Origin: Kitasatospora aureofaciens
GTDB taxonomy: Bacteria; Actinomycetota; Actinomycetes; Streptomycetales; Streptomycetaceae
DNA length: 64,000 bases
Assembly (NCBI GenBank): GCA_000720845.1
Contig: JODU01000010.1
Location: 1-64,000 of the forward strand
Direction: 5' to 3'
The translations under genes and the position numbers were made by a program. Shown here in pieces: positions 1-7,813 of this stretch. Position 1 is the stretch's first letter; each line of letters begins with the position of its first letter. Below the pieces are notes generated by a model. It searched no databases. It was not told the origin of the DNA and saw only the letters and a program-made list of their open reading frames with translations.

Positions 1-44
1 TACTGCAGGGGGGACCCTGTGGGAGAGTAGGACGCCGCCGAACA
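1..44 (+). rRNA. 5S rRNA, 3' end (partial)
   Basis: The first bases carry the conserved end of bacterial 5S rRNA: a GGGAGAGTAGG block followed by the closing-helix strand ending GCCGCCGAACA. Most of the gene lies before the window. It is directly followed by a strong hairpin terminator, so this is the end of an rRNA operon. The exact 3' end is approximate. Confidence 0.85.
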
Positions 45-55
45 ATTATTACGGG

Positions 56-87
56 AAAGCCCCGCACCGGGAACGGTGCGGGGCTTT
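56..87 (+). terminator. rRNA operon terminator
   Basis: A perfect 14-bp inverted repeat (AAAGCCCCGCACCG and its complement) encloses a GGAA tetraloop and runs into TTTCTG. This is a textbook intrinsic terminator just after the 5S gene. Confidence 0.92.
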
Positions 88-106
88 CTGCGTTTAGGGT
101 CGCTGT

Positions 107-754
107 ATGCGCTACGACCTGGTTATCTTCGACAACGACGGTGTTCTCGTCGACAGCGAGCCGATCTCCAATCGGCTGCTCGCCGGCTATCTCACCGAGC
201 TGGGGCACCCGACGTCCTACGAGGACTCGCTGCGGGACTACATGGGTGCCGCCATGCACCGCGTGCACGATCTCGTCCTGGAGCGGACGGGGCGGAGCTT
301 GCCCGTGGAATTCGACGACGTGTTTCACCAGCGGGTGTTCGCCGCCTTCGAGAGGGAGCTGGAGCCGGTTCCCGGAGCCGTCGGGGTGCTGGAGAAGCTG
401 GCCGCGGACGGGGTGGCGTACTGCGTGGCCTCGTCCGGGAGCCATGAGCGGATTCGGGTGGGGCATCGGAAGACCGGGTTGGACCGGTGGTTCGACGACG
501 AGCGGATCTTCAGTTCCCAGGACGTGGGGCGGGGGAAGCCGGCGCCGGATCTGTTCCTGCACGCGGCGGAGCGGATGGGAGTGGCGCCGGAGCGGTGCGT
601 CGTGGTCGAGGACAGTCCGCTCGGTGTGCGGGCCGCCGTCGCGGCCGGTATGGACGTGTACGGGTTCACTGCGATGACGCCCGCCGACAAGCTCGCCGGG
701 GCCACGCGACTCTTCGGGGACATGGGGGAACTGGCCGATCTGCTGCGCGGCTGA
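107..754 (+). CDS. HAD-superfamily hydrolase, beta-phosphoglucomutase-like
   Basis: A 215-residue protein with all HAD motifs: motif I DNDGVLVDSE (residues 9-18, nucleophile and general-acid Asp), the Ser of ASSGSHER in motif II, the Lys of RGKPAPD in motif III, and VVEDSPLGVRAA in motif IV. The helical cap after motif I is that of the phosphoglucomutase/phosphoglycolate phosphatase group. It should be a cytoplasmic sugar- or nucleotide-phosphate phosphatase; substrate is unknown. The ATG is only 19 bases past the rrn terminator. TAGGGT at 95-100 sits seven bases upstream, the right spacing for a leaderless transcript, and no good ribosome binding site is visible. Confidence 0.9.
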   Translation: MRYDLVIFDNDGVLVDSEPISNRLLAGYLTELGHPTSYEDSLRDYMGAAMHRVHDLVLERTGRSLPVEFDDVFHQRVFAAFERELEPVPGAVGVLEKLAADGVAYCVASSGSHERIRVGHRKTGLDRWFDDERIFSSQDVGRGKPAPDLFLHAAERMGVAPERCVVVEDSPLGVRAAVAAGMDVYGFTAMTPADKLAGATRLFGDMGELADLLRG

Positions 755-830
755 CATCTGACATTTGTCATGCGCTGATCCGGACGGTTGTTTCTACTGC
801 GGGACCCCGTCCGGCCGCGAAGCTGAGGGC

Positions 831-1556
831 ATGACCAAGCCTCGCAAGTCTCGGACCTTCGTGACGCTGCTCCTGGACGTGGGAGTGCCCGTCGGGTCGT
901 ACTACCTGCTGACGGGCGCGTTCGGGACGAGCGCGGTCGCGGCGCTCGGCTGGAGCAGTGTCGTGCCCGTGCTGCGGACCGGGTGGGGAGTGCTGAGGCA
1001 GCGGGAGGTGAACGCGCTGCCGCTGCTCGTCCTGCTGGCCAACCTGGCGGGGCTGCTGGTCGGCTTCGGAACGGGCGACGCCCGGCTGATGCTGGTCAAG
1101 GACAGCGCGATCACCAGCCTGGTCGGGTTCGCGCTGCTGGGGTCGGTGCTGCTCGGCCGGCCGCTGATGACGGGGACGCTCAAGCCGTGGCTGGTCAAGG
1201 GGGACGCGGTCCGAGAGGCGGCCTGGGGGAGGCTGCGGCGGGAGTCCTCGGCCTTCAGGCGGGCGGAGCTGCGGTTCTCGGCGGTGTGGGGGGCCGCCTT
1301 CGTCGGCGAGTGCGCGGTGCGGATCGTGGGGGTCTACACGCTGCCCGTCGACACGATGGTGTGGCTCGGGACGGTCGTCATGATCGTCACGATGGCCGTC
1401 GCCTTCGTGGTGAGCGGTGCGCTGGGGGCGGGGCCCATGGTCCACATGGTCGGAGCCGCCGTCAGCGATGCCGGCTCGGCCGACTCGCTCGACGCGGGTG
1501 GCGGGGCCCTGGAAGCTGAGAAGAATTCATCTTTGGTTGGATCTACCCACGGGTAA
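831..1556 (+). CDS. integral membrane protein, VC0807-like
   Basis: A 241-residue hydrophobic protein with about five or six membrane segments, opening with a short basic stretch (TKPRKSRT). Its repeated hydrophobic hairpins joined by a basic central loop resemble the VC0807-type membrane family; function is unknown. The reading frame is open upstream to 765, but the ATG at 831 follows a GAGGG element and gives a normal N-terminus, so it is preferred. The C-terminal 30 residues are polar and probably disordered. The family assignment rests on memory of Streptomyces homologues and is moderate. Confidence 0.75.
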   Translation: MTKPRKSRTFVTLLLDVGVPVGSYYLLTGAFGTSAVAALGWSSVVPVLRTGWGVLRQREVNALPLLVLLANLAGLLVGFGTGDARLMLVKDSAITSLVGFALLGSVLLGRPLMTGTLKPWLVKGDAVREAAWGRLRRESSAFRRAELRFSAVWGAAFVGECAVRIVGVYTLPVDTMVWLGTVVMIVTMAVAFVVSGALGAGPMVHMVGAAVSDAGSADSLDAGGGALEAEKNSSLVGSTHG

Positions 1557-1579
1557 GCCGGGGCCCTACGCTCGCCGCC

Positions 1580-2821
1580 ATGACTGATGTGCTGCGGCGC
1601 GGCAGGGCCTCGCTCGCGTTCGGCTTCTTCGCCCAGGGGGTCGCCTTCGCGCTGCTGGTGACGCGTATCCCGGCCATCCAGGACCGGTACGGCGTCTCCG
1701 ACGCGCTGCTCCCCGGCTTCCTCGCCGCCGTGCCGATCCTGGCCGGTGCCGGGAGCGTGGTGAGCGAGCGCCTGGTGCGGCGGGTGCGGCCGAGCCTGCT
1801 GCTGCGGTGGTCCCAGCCGGTGGTGCTGCTGGCGCTGCTCGGCGTCGGGGCGGGGGACCGGGTGGCGGTGCTGGCCGTCGCCCTGGGCGTCTTCGGTCTG
1901 GCCGTGGGGGCGCTGGACGCGTCGATGAACATGCTCGGGGTGAGCCTGCAACGGGCGTACGGGCGCAGCATCATGCTCGGGTTCCACGCGGCGTACAGCC
2001 TGGGCGGGATTCTCGGGGCCTCGCTGGCGTGGGCGGGTGCGCACTGGGACCTGGCGCTGTGGGTGTCGTACCTGCCGGTCGTGGTGCTGCTGTTGCCGGC
2101 GGCGCTGGTGGGGAGCCGGTGGTACGTCGACGGGGATCGCGGCGGCGCGGAGGGCGAGGGTGCCGGCGGGGGCGGAGTCGGCGCAGGCGTCGGCTTCAAG
2201 GTGCTGTTGCCGCTGTGCCTGGTGATGACGTTCGCGTACATCGGGGACTCGACCGTCTCCAACTGGAGCGCGAAGTACCTGCAGGACGTGCTGGGGAGTT
2301 CGGAGCAGCTGGCCACCGTGCCGTACAACGTCTACATGGTGACCACGCTGGTGGGGCGGGCCGTCGGGGACTTCGGCGTGCGGCGGTTCGGTGCCGTGGC
2401 GGTGGTGCGGGGCGGGGCGGTCGTCGCGGCGGGCGGGTTCGCCGTGGTGGCGTCGGCGCCGGGGGCCCGGGTGGGGATGCTCGGGTTCACGCTGCTGGGT
2501 CTCGGGCTGTGTGTGCTGGTGCCGCAGACGTTCGCGGCGGCGGGGCGGCTGGCGGCGGAGCGGGACGGTCGTCCGGGGGCGTCCGATGCCGCGGTGGCGC
2601 GGCTCAATGTGTTCAACTACGTCGGTTTCCTGATCGGTTCGCCGTTGGTGGGGGCGCTGGGGGACGCGTGGAGCTATCGCGGGGCGATGCTCGTGCCGAT
2701 GGTGTTGGTGCTGGTGACGGTCGTGTACGCCAGGTCGTTCGGGACTCAACCGGACCGATACGGTGGCGGTCATGAGCGGCCGCGCACAGCTGATGTGGGA
2801 CGAGGCAGTAACGGGCTATGA
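1580..2821 (+). CDS. major facilitator superfamily transporter
   Basis: A 413-residue polytopic membrane protein with roughly twelve hydrophobic segments and a central charged loop near residues 185-205 (DGDRGGAEGEGAGGG). The N-terminal half has the GxLAAxPILAGAG and small-residue packing motifs typical of MFS permeases related to fucose or drug transporters. No substrate can be named. TACGCT at 1567-1572 lies seven bases before the ATG, suggesting a leaderless start. The 3' end overlaps the following acuC gene by about 50 bases in another frame, so the two are probably co-transcribed. Confidence 0.85.
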   Translation: MTDVLRRGRASLAFGFFAQGVAFALLVTRIPAIQDRYGVSDALLPGFLAAVPILAGAGSVVSERLVRRVRPSLLLRWSQPVVLLALLGVGAGDRVAVLAVALGVFGLAVGALDASMNMLGVSLQRAYGRSIMLGFHAAYSLGGILGASLAWAGAHWDLALWVSYLPVVVLLLPAALVGSRWYVDGDRGGAEGEGAGGGGVGAGVGFKVLLPLCLVMTFAYIGDSTVSNWSAKYLQDVLGSSEQLATVPYNVYMVTTLVGRAVGDFGVRRFGAVAVVRGGAVVAAGGFAVVASAPGARVGMLGFTLLGLGLCVLVPQTFAAAGRLAAERDGRPGASDAAVARLNVFNYVGFLIGSPLVGALGDAWSYRGAMLVPMVLVLVTVVYARSFGTQPDRYGGGHERPRTADVGRGSNGL

Positions 2822-3944
2822 CTTCGGTCCCGAGCACCCGATGGATCCGGTCCGGCTCGCCCTGACGCGAAGTCTGGTCGGTGCTCTCGGGCTCGACCGG
2901 GAGGTGGAGGTCGTCGCGGCGCGTCCGGCCGGGGAGTCGACGCTGCGGCTGGTCCACCGCGAGGACTACCTCGACGCGGTGAAGGCGGCGTCGGCCGATC
3001 CGGGGGCGGCGGACGGGTCGTACGGGCTCGGGACGGTCGATGACCCGGCCTTCGCGGGGATGCACGAGGTGTCCGCGCTGATCGCCGGTCAGTCGGTGGG
3101 GGCGGCGGAGGCGGTGTGGCGCGGGGACGCGCTGCACGCGGTGAACTTCGCGGGCGGGCTGCACCACGCGATGCCGGGCGCGGCGTCCGGGTTCTGCGTG
3201 TACAACGACGCGGCGCTGGCGGTCGCGCGGCTGCTGGAGCTGGGGGCCGAGCGGGTCGCGTACGTGGACGTCGACGTGCATCACGGGGACGGGGTGCAGG
3301 CGGCGTTCTGGGAGGACCCGCGGGTCGTGACGGTGTCGCTGCACGAGCATCCGGCGACGCTGTTCCCGCAGACCGGCTGGCCGGAGGAGACGGGGGCGGA
3401 CTGCGCCGAGGGTTCGGCCGTGAACGTCGCGCTGCCGGCGGGGACCGGGGACGCGGGGTGGCTGCGGGCGTTCCACGCGGTGGTGCCCGAGGTCCTCGCG
3501 GAGTTCCGGCCGCAGGTGGTGGTGACGCAGCACGGTGCCGACACGCACTTCGAGGACCCGCTGGCGCATCTGGCGGTGTCGCTGGACGCGCAGCGGGCGG
3601 TGCAGGTGGCGTGTCATGAGCTGGCGCACGAGTACGCCGGGGGGCGGTGGGTGGCGCTCGGCGGGGGCGGCTACGCCGTGGTGGAGGTGGTGCCGCGGTC
3701 GTGGACTCACCTGGTGGGGATCGCGGCGGGGCGGCCGGTGGAGCCGGAGACGGTGATTCCGGAGGGGTGGCGGCAGGAGGTGTTCGCGCGGACGCGGCAG
3801 CTGGGGCCGCAGCGGATGACCGATGGGCGGTGGCCGGTGTCCTGGGCCCCGTGGGAGTCGGGGTACGACCCCGCGGACCGGTTGGACCAGGCGGTGCGGG
3901 CGGCCCGGCGGGCGGTGTTTCCGCTGCGGGGGCTGCTGCCGTAG
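2772..3944 (+). CDS. acuC: AcuC-type histone deacetylase-family protein
   Basis: A 390-residue class I/II deacetylase fold protein. It contains FAGGLHHAMPGAASGFCVYND (in part) with the His pair, the metal-binding VDVDVHHGDGVQ segment (D-x-H), the QHGADTH loop and the closing GGGGY motif. Such proteins deacetylate protein lysines; in Bacillus, AcuC controls acetyl-CoA synthetase. The ATG at 2772 is chosen over the in-frame GTG at 2763 because GGTGG lies just before it and the mature fold starts with WDEAVTGYDFG. It follows the MFS gene with overlap. Confidence 0.9.
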   Translation: MSGRAQLMWDEAVTGYDFGPEHPMDPVRLALTRSLVGALGLDREVEVVAARPAGESTLRLVHREDYLDAVKAASADPGAADGSYGLGTVDDPAFAGMHEVSALIAGQSVGAAEAVWRGDALHAVNFAGGLHHAMPGAASGFCVYNDAALAVARLLELGAERVAYVDVDVHHGDGVQAAFWEDPRVVTVSLHEHPATLFPQTGWPEETGADCAEGSAVNVALPAGTGDAGWLRAFHAVVPEVLAEFRPQVVVTQHGADTHFEDPLAHLAVSLDAQRAVQVACHELAHEYAGGRWVALGGGGYAVVEVVPRSWTHLVGIAAGRPVEPETVIPEGWRQEVFARTRQLGPQRMTDGRWPVSWAPWESGYDPADRLDQAVRAARRAVFPLRGLLP

Positions 3945-4092
3945 CAGCGGCTCCCTGGTGGCCCGGCGCCGGGCGGGGGTGGCGTGCGCGAACCGGCGCC
4001 GGCCGGGTGCCCGCAGCCACGATTACGCCGTCCGTGCGTAGGTTCTCCCGTTTCGGGTCCGGTGTGCCGGGTGAACCGGCAGCATCGGAGGG

Positions 4093-4908
4093 GTGCTGAC
4101 CCGTGGAGCTCTTCGGGCTCATCTTCTTGATGTCCGGCTGGCCGGGGTGGTGGCGACCTCCCGGGAGGTGAGTCTGCGGAGTTACCGGTTGTTCGCCGCG
4201 AGGGACCCCCGGGTGCTGCTCGGGATCGACCCGGAGCGGGCCTGGGGGCTGCGGGAGCTGCTGGGGCTGATGGCGCGGAGGTGCGGGGTTTCGGCCGATC
4301 CGCGCGACACCTCGGGTCCGGACGTGATCGACCCGGACCGGACCCTTGCGGCGCTGGACGACTTCGCCGACCGGCTCGCGGCGGTCGCCAGGCGTCGTGC
4401 TCCGGTGCTGCTCGGCACCGGGCATCCGCATCGACTGCTCGGTTTCTACGCCGCCTTGGCCGAGGCGCTGTCGGCGGCGGGATGTGCTGTCCTCACCCCG
4501 GCGCAGGGTCGCTCTGTCGACATATTGACCCGGTTCGGTCTACGCACGTACCGCCTCGACTACGTCCGTGGAGTCGCGTTGGTGCGGGAGCCCGGCGCCG
4601 GGCACGCCGGTGGTGAGCCCGGCGCGCACACGCACTCGCCGCTGCCGGTTCGGGCCGCGCTGGCTGCCGCGGCCGCGGGCGGTGGGCCGCTGCCCGAGTT
4701 GGTGATCGGGGACCACGGGTGGGCCTGCGGAGCAGGTCAGCTGGGGTTCGAGGCCATCGGGCCGGCCGATACGGACGATCCCGCGCTCTTCGTCGGTCAG
4801 GCCGAGGGGCTCGTGTCCGTCGCCGTTCCACTTGATGACGCTGTGCGGTCTGAGTACTACCGACCGCTTACCCGCTACGTACTCAATCGGGCGTGTCTGT
4901 CACGGTAG
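4093..4908 (+). CDS. conserved actinobacterial protein, putative phosphatase
   Basis: A 271-residue soluble protein starting with GTG right after a GGAGGGG element. It contains LLGTGHPHRLLGFY near residue 107, LTPAQGRSVDI, and a late VIGDHGWACGAGQ segment, all strongly conserved in Streptomyces homologues often labelled phosphatase. I do not see a classical HAD or PTP active site, so the biochemical label is weak. It stands alone between acuC and the small HTH gene. GC3 bias confirms that it is a real gene. Confidence 0.75.
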   Translation: MLTRGALRAHLLDVRLAGVVATSREVSLRSYRLFAARDPRVLLGIDPERAWGLRELLGLMARRCGVSADPRDTSGPDVIDPDRTLAALDDFADRLAAVARRRAPVLLGTGHPHRLLGFYAALAEALSAAGCAVLTPAQGRSVDILTRFGLRTYRLDYVRGVALVREPGAGHAGGEPGAHTHSPLPVRAALAAAAAGGGPLPELVIGDHGWACGAGQLGFEAIGPADTDDPALFVGQAEGLVSVAVPLDDAVRSEYYRPLTRYVLNRACLSR

Positions 4909-5037
4909 GGAAGCGATGGGTGCACCTCTTCCCCATTCGCATCACCCGCCCCTACATTGGGGAGTGAGCACGCAGCGACGAAGAGTCACCGGAAGGGGAA
5001 GCCGGTGGCCGTCGAGTGCGGAAGGTTCAGGTGTGTC

Positions 5038-5250
5038 ATGGCTGCAGCTGGCGAAAGGCCTCTGAACGAGGTTCAGTTCCTTACCGTGGCGGAAGTCGCC
5101 TCGGTGATGCGCGTGTCCAAGATGACCGTGTACCGGTTGGTGCACAGCGGTCATCTGCCCGCGATCCGGGTGGGACGGTCGTTCCGTGTCCCGGAGCAAG
5201 CGGTTCACGAGTACCTCCGCGAGAGCTACGTGGGGGTGGAAACGGCCTGA
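5038..5250 (+). CDS. excisionase-family helix-turn-helix DNA-binding protein
   Basis: A 70-residue protein consisting almost entirely of a winged MerR/excisionase HTH: FLTVAEVASVMRVSKMTVY, then the wing HLPAIRVGRSFRVPEQAV. It resembles BldC-like and SCO3328-type small regulators that lie near bldN in streptomycetes and may bind DNA cooperatively. The ATG at 5038 is preferred over the open frame further upstream, which has no coding signature. A target cannot be assigned from sequence. It precedes the bS22-like gene by about 110 bases. Confidence 0.88.
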   Translation: MAAAGERPLNEVQFLTVAEVASVMRVSKMTVYRLVHSGHLPAIRVGRSFRVPEQAVHEYLRESYVGVETA

Positions 5251-5359
5251 CGGCCCTCGATTACACCCTCAGCGCTCGGACCGGTAGGCTGGCCCCTCGT
5301 AGGTCGTGTGGGCCCATGGCGCTCACCAACCGAGTGATGAGAAGTGAGCGAGGATAGTC

Positions 5360-5458
5360 GTGGGCTCTGTTATCAAGAAGCGGCGCAAGCGGATGGCCAA
5401 GAAGAAGCACCGCAAGCTGCTGAAGCGCACGCGCGTTCAGCGTCGCAACAAGAAGTAA
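5360..5458 (+). CDS. bS22-like / AURKAIP1-COX24 domain micro-protein
   Basis: A 32-residue, extremely basic peptide beginning with GTG (GSVIKKRRKRMAKKKHRK) and ending in NKK. Composition, size and the RRKRMAKKKHRKLLK core match the AURKAIP1/COX24 family, known in actinobacteria and mitochondria as a small-subunit ribosomal protein (bS22). An upstream GAGCGAGGA provides a ribosome binding site. A perfect terminator follows 25 bases after the stop, so this is a short independent transcript or the end of one with the HTH gene. Confidence 0.88.
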   Translation: MGSVIKKRRKRMAKKKHRKLLKRTRVQRRNKK

Positions 5459-5483
5459 GCGACGCTGCGCCGTCAGCGTGACC

Positions 5484-5517
5484 TGTGGCCCCCCACCGCA
5501 TCCGGTGGGGGGCCACA
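5484..5517 (+). terminator. intrinsic terminator after bS22-like gene
   Basis: A perfect 15-bp inverted repeat, TGTGGCCCCCCACCG, with a CATC loop, followed by TCGTGTTTTCG. It separates the small-protein genes from the epimerase gene. Confidence 0.9.
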
Positions 5518-5623
5518 GTCGTGTTTTCGTCATCTGCCCTGTCCGTCGGTCATCACGGGGCAACACCTACCGGCTAAGTTGGCCGGAGCAGGGCTGGAGC
5601 AGGGCGGAAGGAAGGCGCTGATC

Positions 5624-6685
5624 TTGGGCAAGGTCGTGCTCGTGACCGGAGTGGCCCGGCAGCTGGGCGGCCGGTTCGTCCGGCGCGTCCAGCGTGATCC
5701 CGACGTGGAGCGGGTCGTCGGCGTGGACGCCGTCGCGCCCGAGCACCATCTGGGCGGCGCGGAGTTCGTCCAGGCGGACATCCGGCAGTCGGCCATCGGA
5801 CGGGTGCTCGCCGAGACGCGGGCGGACACGGTCGTCCACCTGGACGTGACGGGTACACCGCTGGGCAGCGGCAGCCGTACGTCGGTGAAGGAGACCAACG
5901 TCATCGGCACGATGCAGCTGCTCGGCGCCTGCCAGAAGTCGCCGACGGTGCGGCGGCTGGTGGTGAAGTCCAGTACGAACGTCTACGGGTCCGCCCCGCG
6001 CGACCCGGCCGTCTGCACCGAGACCACCGCGCCCAAGTCCCTGCCCAGCGGCGGCTTCGCCAAGGACGCGGTCGAGGTCGAGGGGTACGTGCGGGGCTTC
6101 GCGCGCCGTCGGCCGGACGTGTCGGTGACCGTGCTGCGGTTCGCCAACATCCTCGGCCCGGCCGCGGACACGCCGCTCGCCTCGTACTTCGGACTGCCGG
6201 TGCTGCCGACGGTGTTCGGCTACGACCCGCGGCTGCAGTTCGTGCACGAGGACGACGTGATCGAGGTGCTGCGGGTCTGCTCGCACGAGGCCCGGCGGGG
6301 GACGCTGAACAGCGGGACCTTCAACATCGCCGGTGACGGTGTGCTGCTGCTCTCCCAGTGCTCACGGCGGCTCGGCCGTCCCACGGTGCCGTTGCTGCTG
6401 CCGGCGGTCACCTGGGCGGGATCGCTCGTGCGTACGCTGGGGATGACGGACTTCTCCCCCGAGCAGATCCGGCTGCTCACCCACGGTCGGGTGGTGGACA
6501 CCACGCAGATGCGCGAGACGCTGGGCTTCAGGCCGAAGTACTCGACGGCCGGGGCGTTCGCGGACTTCGCCCGCGGCCGTGGTGCCGGACTGCTGCCGCC
6601 CGAGGCCCTCGCGGGGGCCGTCGACCGGATCGCGGAGCTGTCCCGGCGGGGCAGCGGTCACCTCCCGACGCAGAGCGCCAACTGA
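5624..6685 (+). CDS. NAD-dependent epimerase/dehydratase family protein
   Basis: A 353-residue extended short-chain dehydrogenase. The Rossmann loop VLVTGVARQLGG is a variant of TGxxGxxG, followed by VVHLDVTGTP, the Ser pair of VVKSSTNVYG, and FANILGP. Such proteins modify nucleotide sugars; the substrate is unknown. I start at TTG 5624 because GGAAGGAAGG lies eight bases upstream and the Rossmann strand begins at once; the frame is open back to 5579. Fifteen bases separate it from the acyltransferase gene, so the two form an operon. The catalytic YxxxK is not obvious. Confidence 0.85.
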   Translation: MGKVVLVTGVARQLGGRFVRRVQRDPDVERVVGVDAVAPEHHLGGAEFVQADIRQSAIGRVLAETRADTVVHLDVTGTPLGSGSRTSVKETNVIGTMQLLGACQKSPTVRRLVVKSSTNVYGSAPRDPAVCTETTAPKSLPSGGFAKDAVEVEGYVRGFARRRPDVSVTVLRFANILGPAADTPLASYFGLPVLPTVFGYDPRLQFVHEDDVIEVLRVCSHEARRGTLNSGTFNIAGDGVLLLSQCSRRLGRPTVPLLLPAVTWAGSLVRTLGMTDFSPEQIRLLTHGRVVDTTQMRETLGFRPKYSTAGAFADFARGRGAGLLPPEALAGAVDRIAELSRRGSGHLPTQSAN

Positions 6686-6699
6686 GGAGCGCATCAACG

Positions 6700-7770
6700 A
6701 TGGCGGACGCCAAGGTCATTCCGTTCGACGACGACCGGTCGCGGGGGAGCCGCGGCGCGGGGAGCCGGCGCAGGAGCAGTTCGGCGGAGTCGGCGCCGGT
6801 GGGCGAGGGGGCGGTGGGCGAGGTGCAGCCGCTGCCCGTACGGGGGGCCTCCGCAGCGGACCCCGCCCCCGGGCCGCAGGAGCCGCCCGGGGCCCAGCCG
6901 GTGGTGGAGGGCGGCGAGGACGGCGGAGACGGTGGCCTGGAGCGGCGCGTCGCGGCCGGCCTGTCCTTCCTGCGCCGCCGGCTCACCGGGGACTACGAGG
7001 TCGACGACTTCGGCTACGACGCCGAGCTGACCGACCAGGTGCTGATGTCCCTGCTGCGGCCGGTGTACGAGAAGTACTTCCGGGTCGAGGTGAAGGGCGT
7101 GGAGAACATCCCGGCCGAGGGCGGTGCGCTGATCGTCGCCAACCACTCCGGGACGCTGCCGCTCGACGGGCTGATGATGCAGGTCGCCGTGCACGACCAC
7201 CATCCGGCCGACCGGCACCTGCGGCTGCTGGCGGCGGACCTGGTGTTCGTGCTGCCGGTGGTCAACGAGCTGGCGCGCAAGCTGGGCCACACCCTGGCCT
7301 GCGCGGAGGACGCCGAACGGCTGCTGGCACAGGGCGAGCTGGTCGGGGTGATGCCGGAGGGCTTCAAAGGCATCGGCAAGCCGTTCGGCGAGCGCTACAA
7401 GCTCCAGCGGTTCGGGCGCGGCGGCTTCGTGTCCACGGCCCTGCGGCAGGGGGCGCCGATCGTTCCGTGCTCGATCGTCGGGGCGGAGGAGATCTACCCG
7501 ATGATCGGCAACTCCAAGACCATGGCGCGGCTGCTGGGCTTCCCGTACTTCCCGCTCACGCCGACCTTCCCGTGGCTCGGACCGCTGGGCGCGGTGCCGC
7601 TGCCCACGAAGTGGACGATCCAGTTCGGCGAGCCGATCCCGACGGACGGCTACGCACCGGAGGCGGCCGAGGACCCGGTGCTCATGTTCAACCTGACCGA
7701 CCAGGTACGGGAGCAGATTCAGCACACGCTCTACAAGCTGTTGGTGCAGCGGCGGTCGGTGTTCTTCTGA
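6700..7770 (+). CDS. lysophospholipid/glycerolipid acyltransferase family protein
   Basis: A 356-residue protein with a disordered, Pro/Gly-rich first 75 residues and a PlsC-type acyltransferase domain. The catalytic block is VANHSGTLPLDG, with His and Asp seven apart rather than the usual five. Substrate-binding MPEGFKGIGKPFGERYKL follows, then APIVPCSIVGAEE. It should transfer acyl chains to a membrane lipid precursor at the inner face of the membrane. ATG 6700 lies 15 bases after the epimerase stop with GAGGAG upstream. The altered HxD spacing recurs in actinobacterial homologues as I recall them. Confidence 0.87.
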   Translation: MADAKVIPFDDDRSRGSRGAGSRRRSSSAESAPVGEGAVGEVQPLPVRGASAADPAPGPQEPPGAQPVVEGGEDGGDGGLERRVAAGLSFLRRRLTGDYEVDDFGYDAELTDQVLMSLLRPVYEKYFRVEVKGVENIPAEGGALIVANHSGTLPLDGLMMQVAVHDHHPADRHLRLLAADLVFVLPVVNELARKLGHTLACAEDAERLLAQGELVGVMPEGFKGIGKPFGERYKLQRFGRGGFVSTALRQGAPIVPCSIVGAEEIYPMIGNSKTMARLLGFPYFPLTPTFPWLGPLGAVPLPTKWTIQFGEPIPTDGYAPEAAEDPVLMFNLTDQVREQIQHTLYKLLVQRRSVFF

Positions 7771-7776
7771 GGCGAT

Positions 7777-7809
7777 GACGGGGCGCCCCTGGCGTGGGGG
7801 CGCCCCGTC
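7777..7809. terminator. bidirectional terminator between acyltransferase and rsbN
   Basis: A perfect 13-bp inverted repeat (GACGGGGCGCCCC) with a 7-base loop lies in the 43-base gap between the two convergent genes. It would serve both. Confidence 0.85.
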
Positions 7810-7813
7810 GGGC

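Noticed and set aside
1334..2773. 479-codon minus-strand frame
   Set aside because: Antisense to the MFS gene; His/Arg/Gln-rich and featureless.
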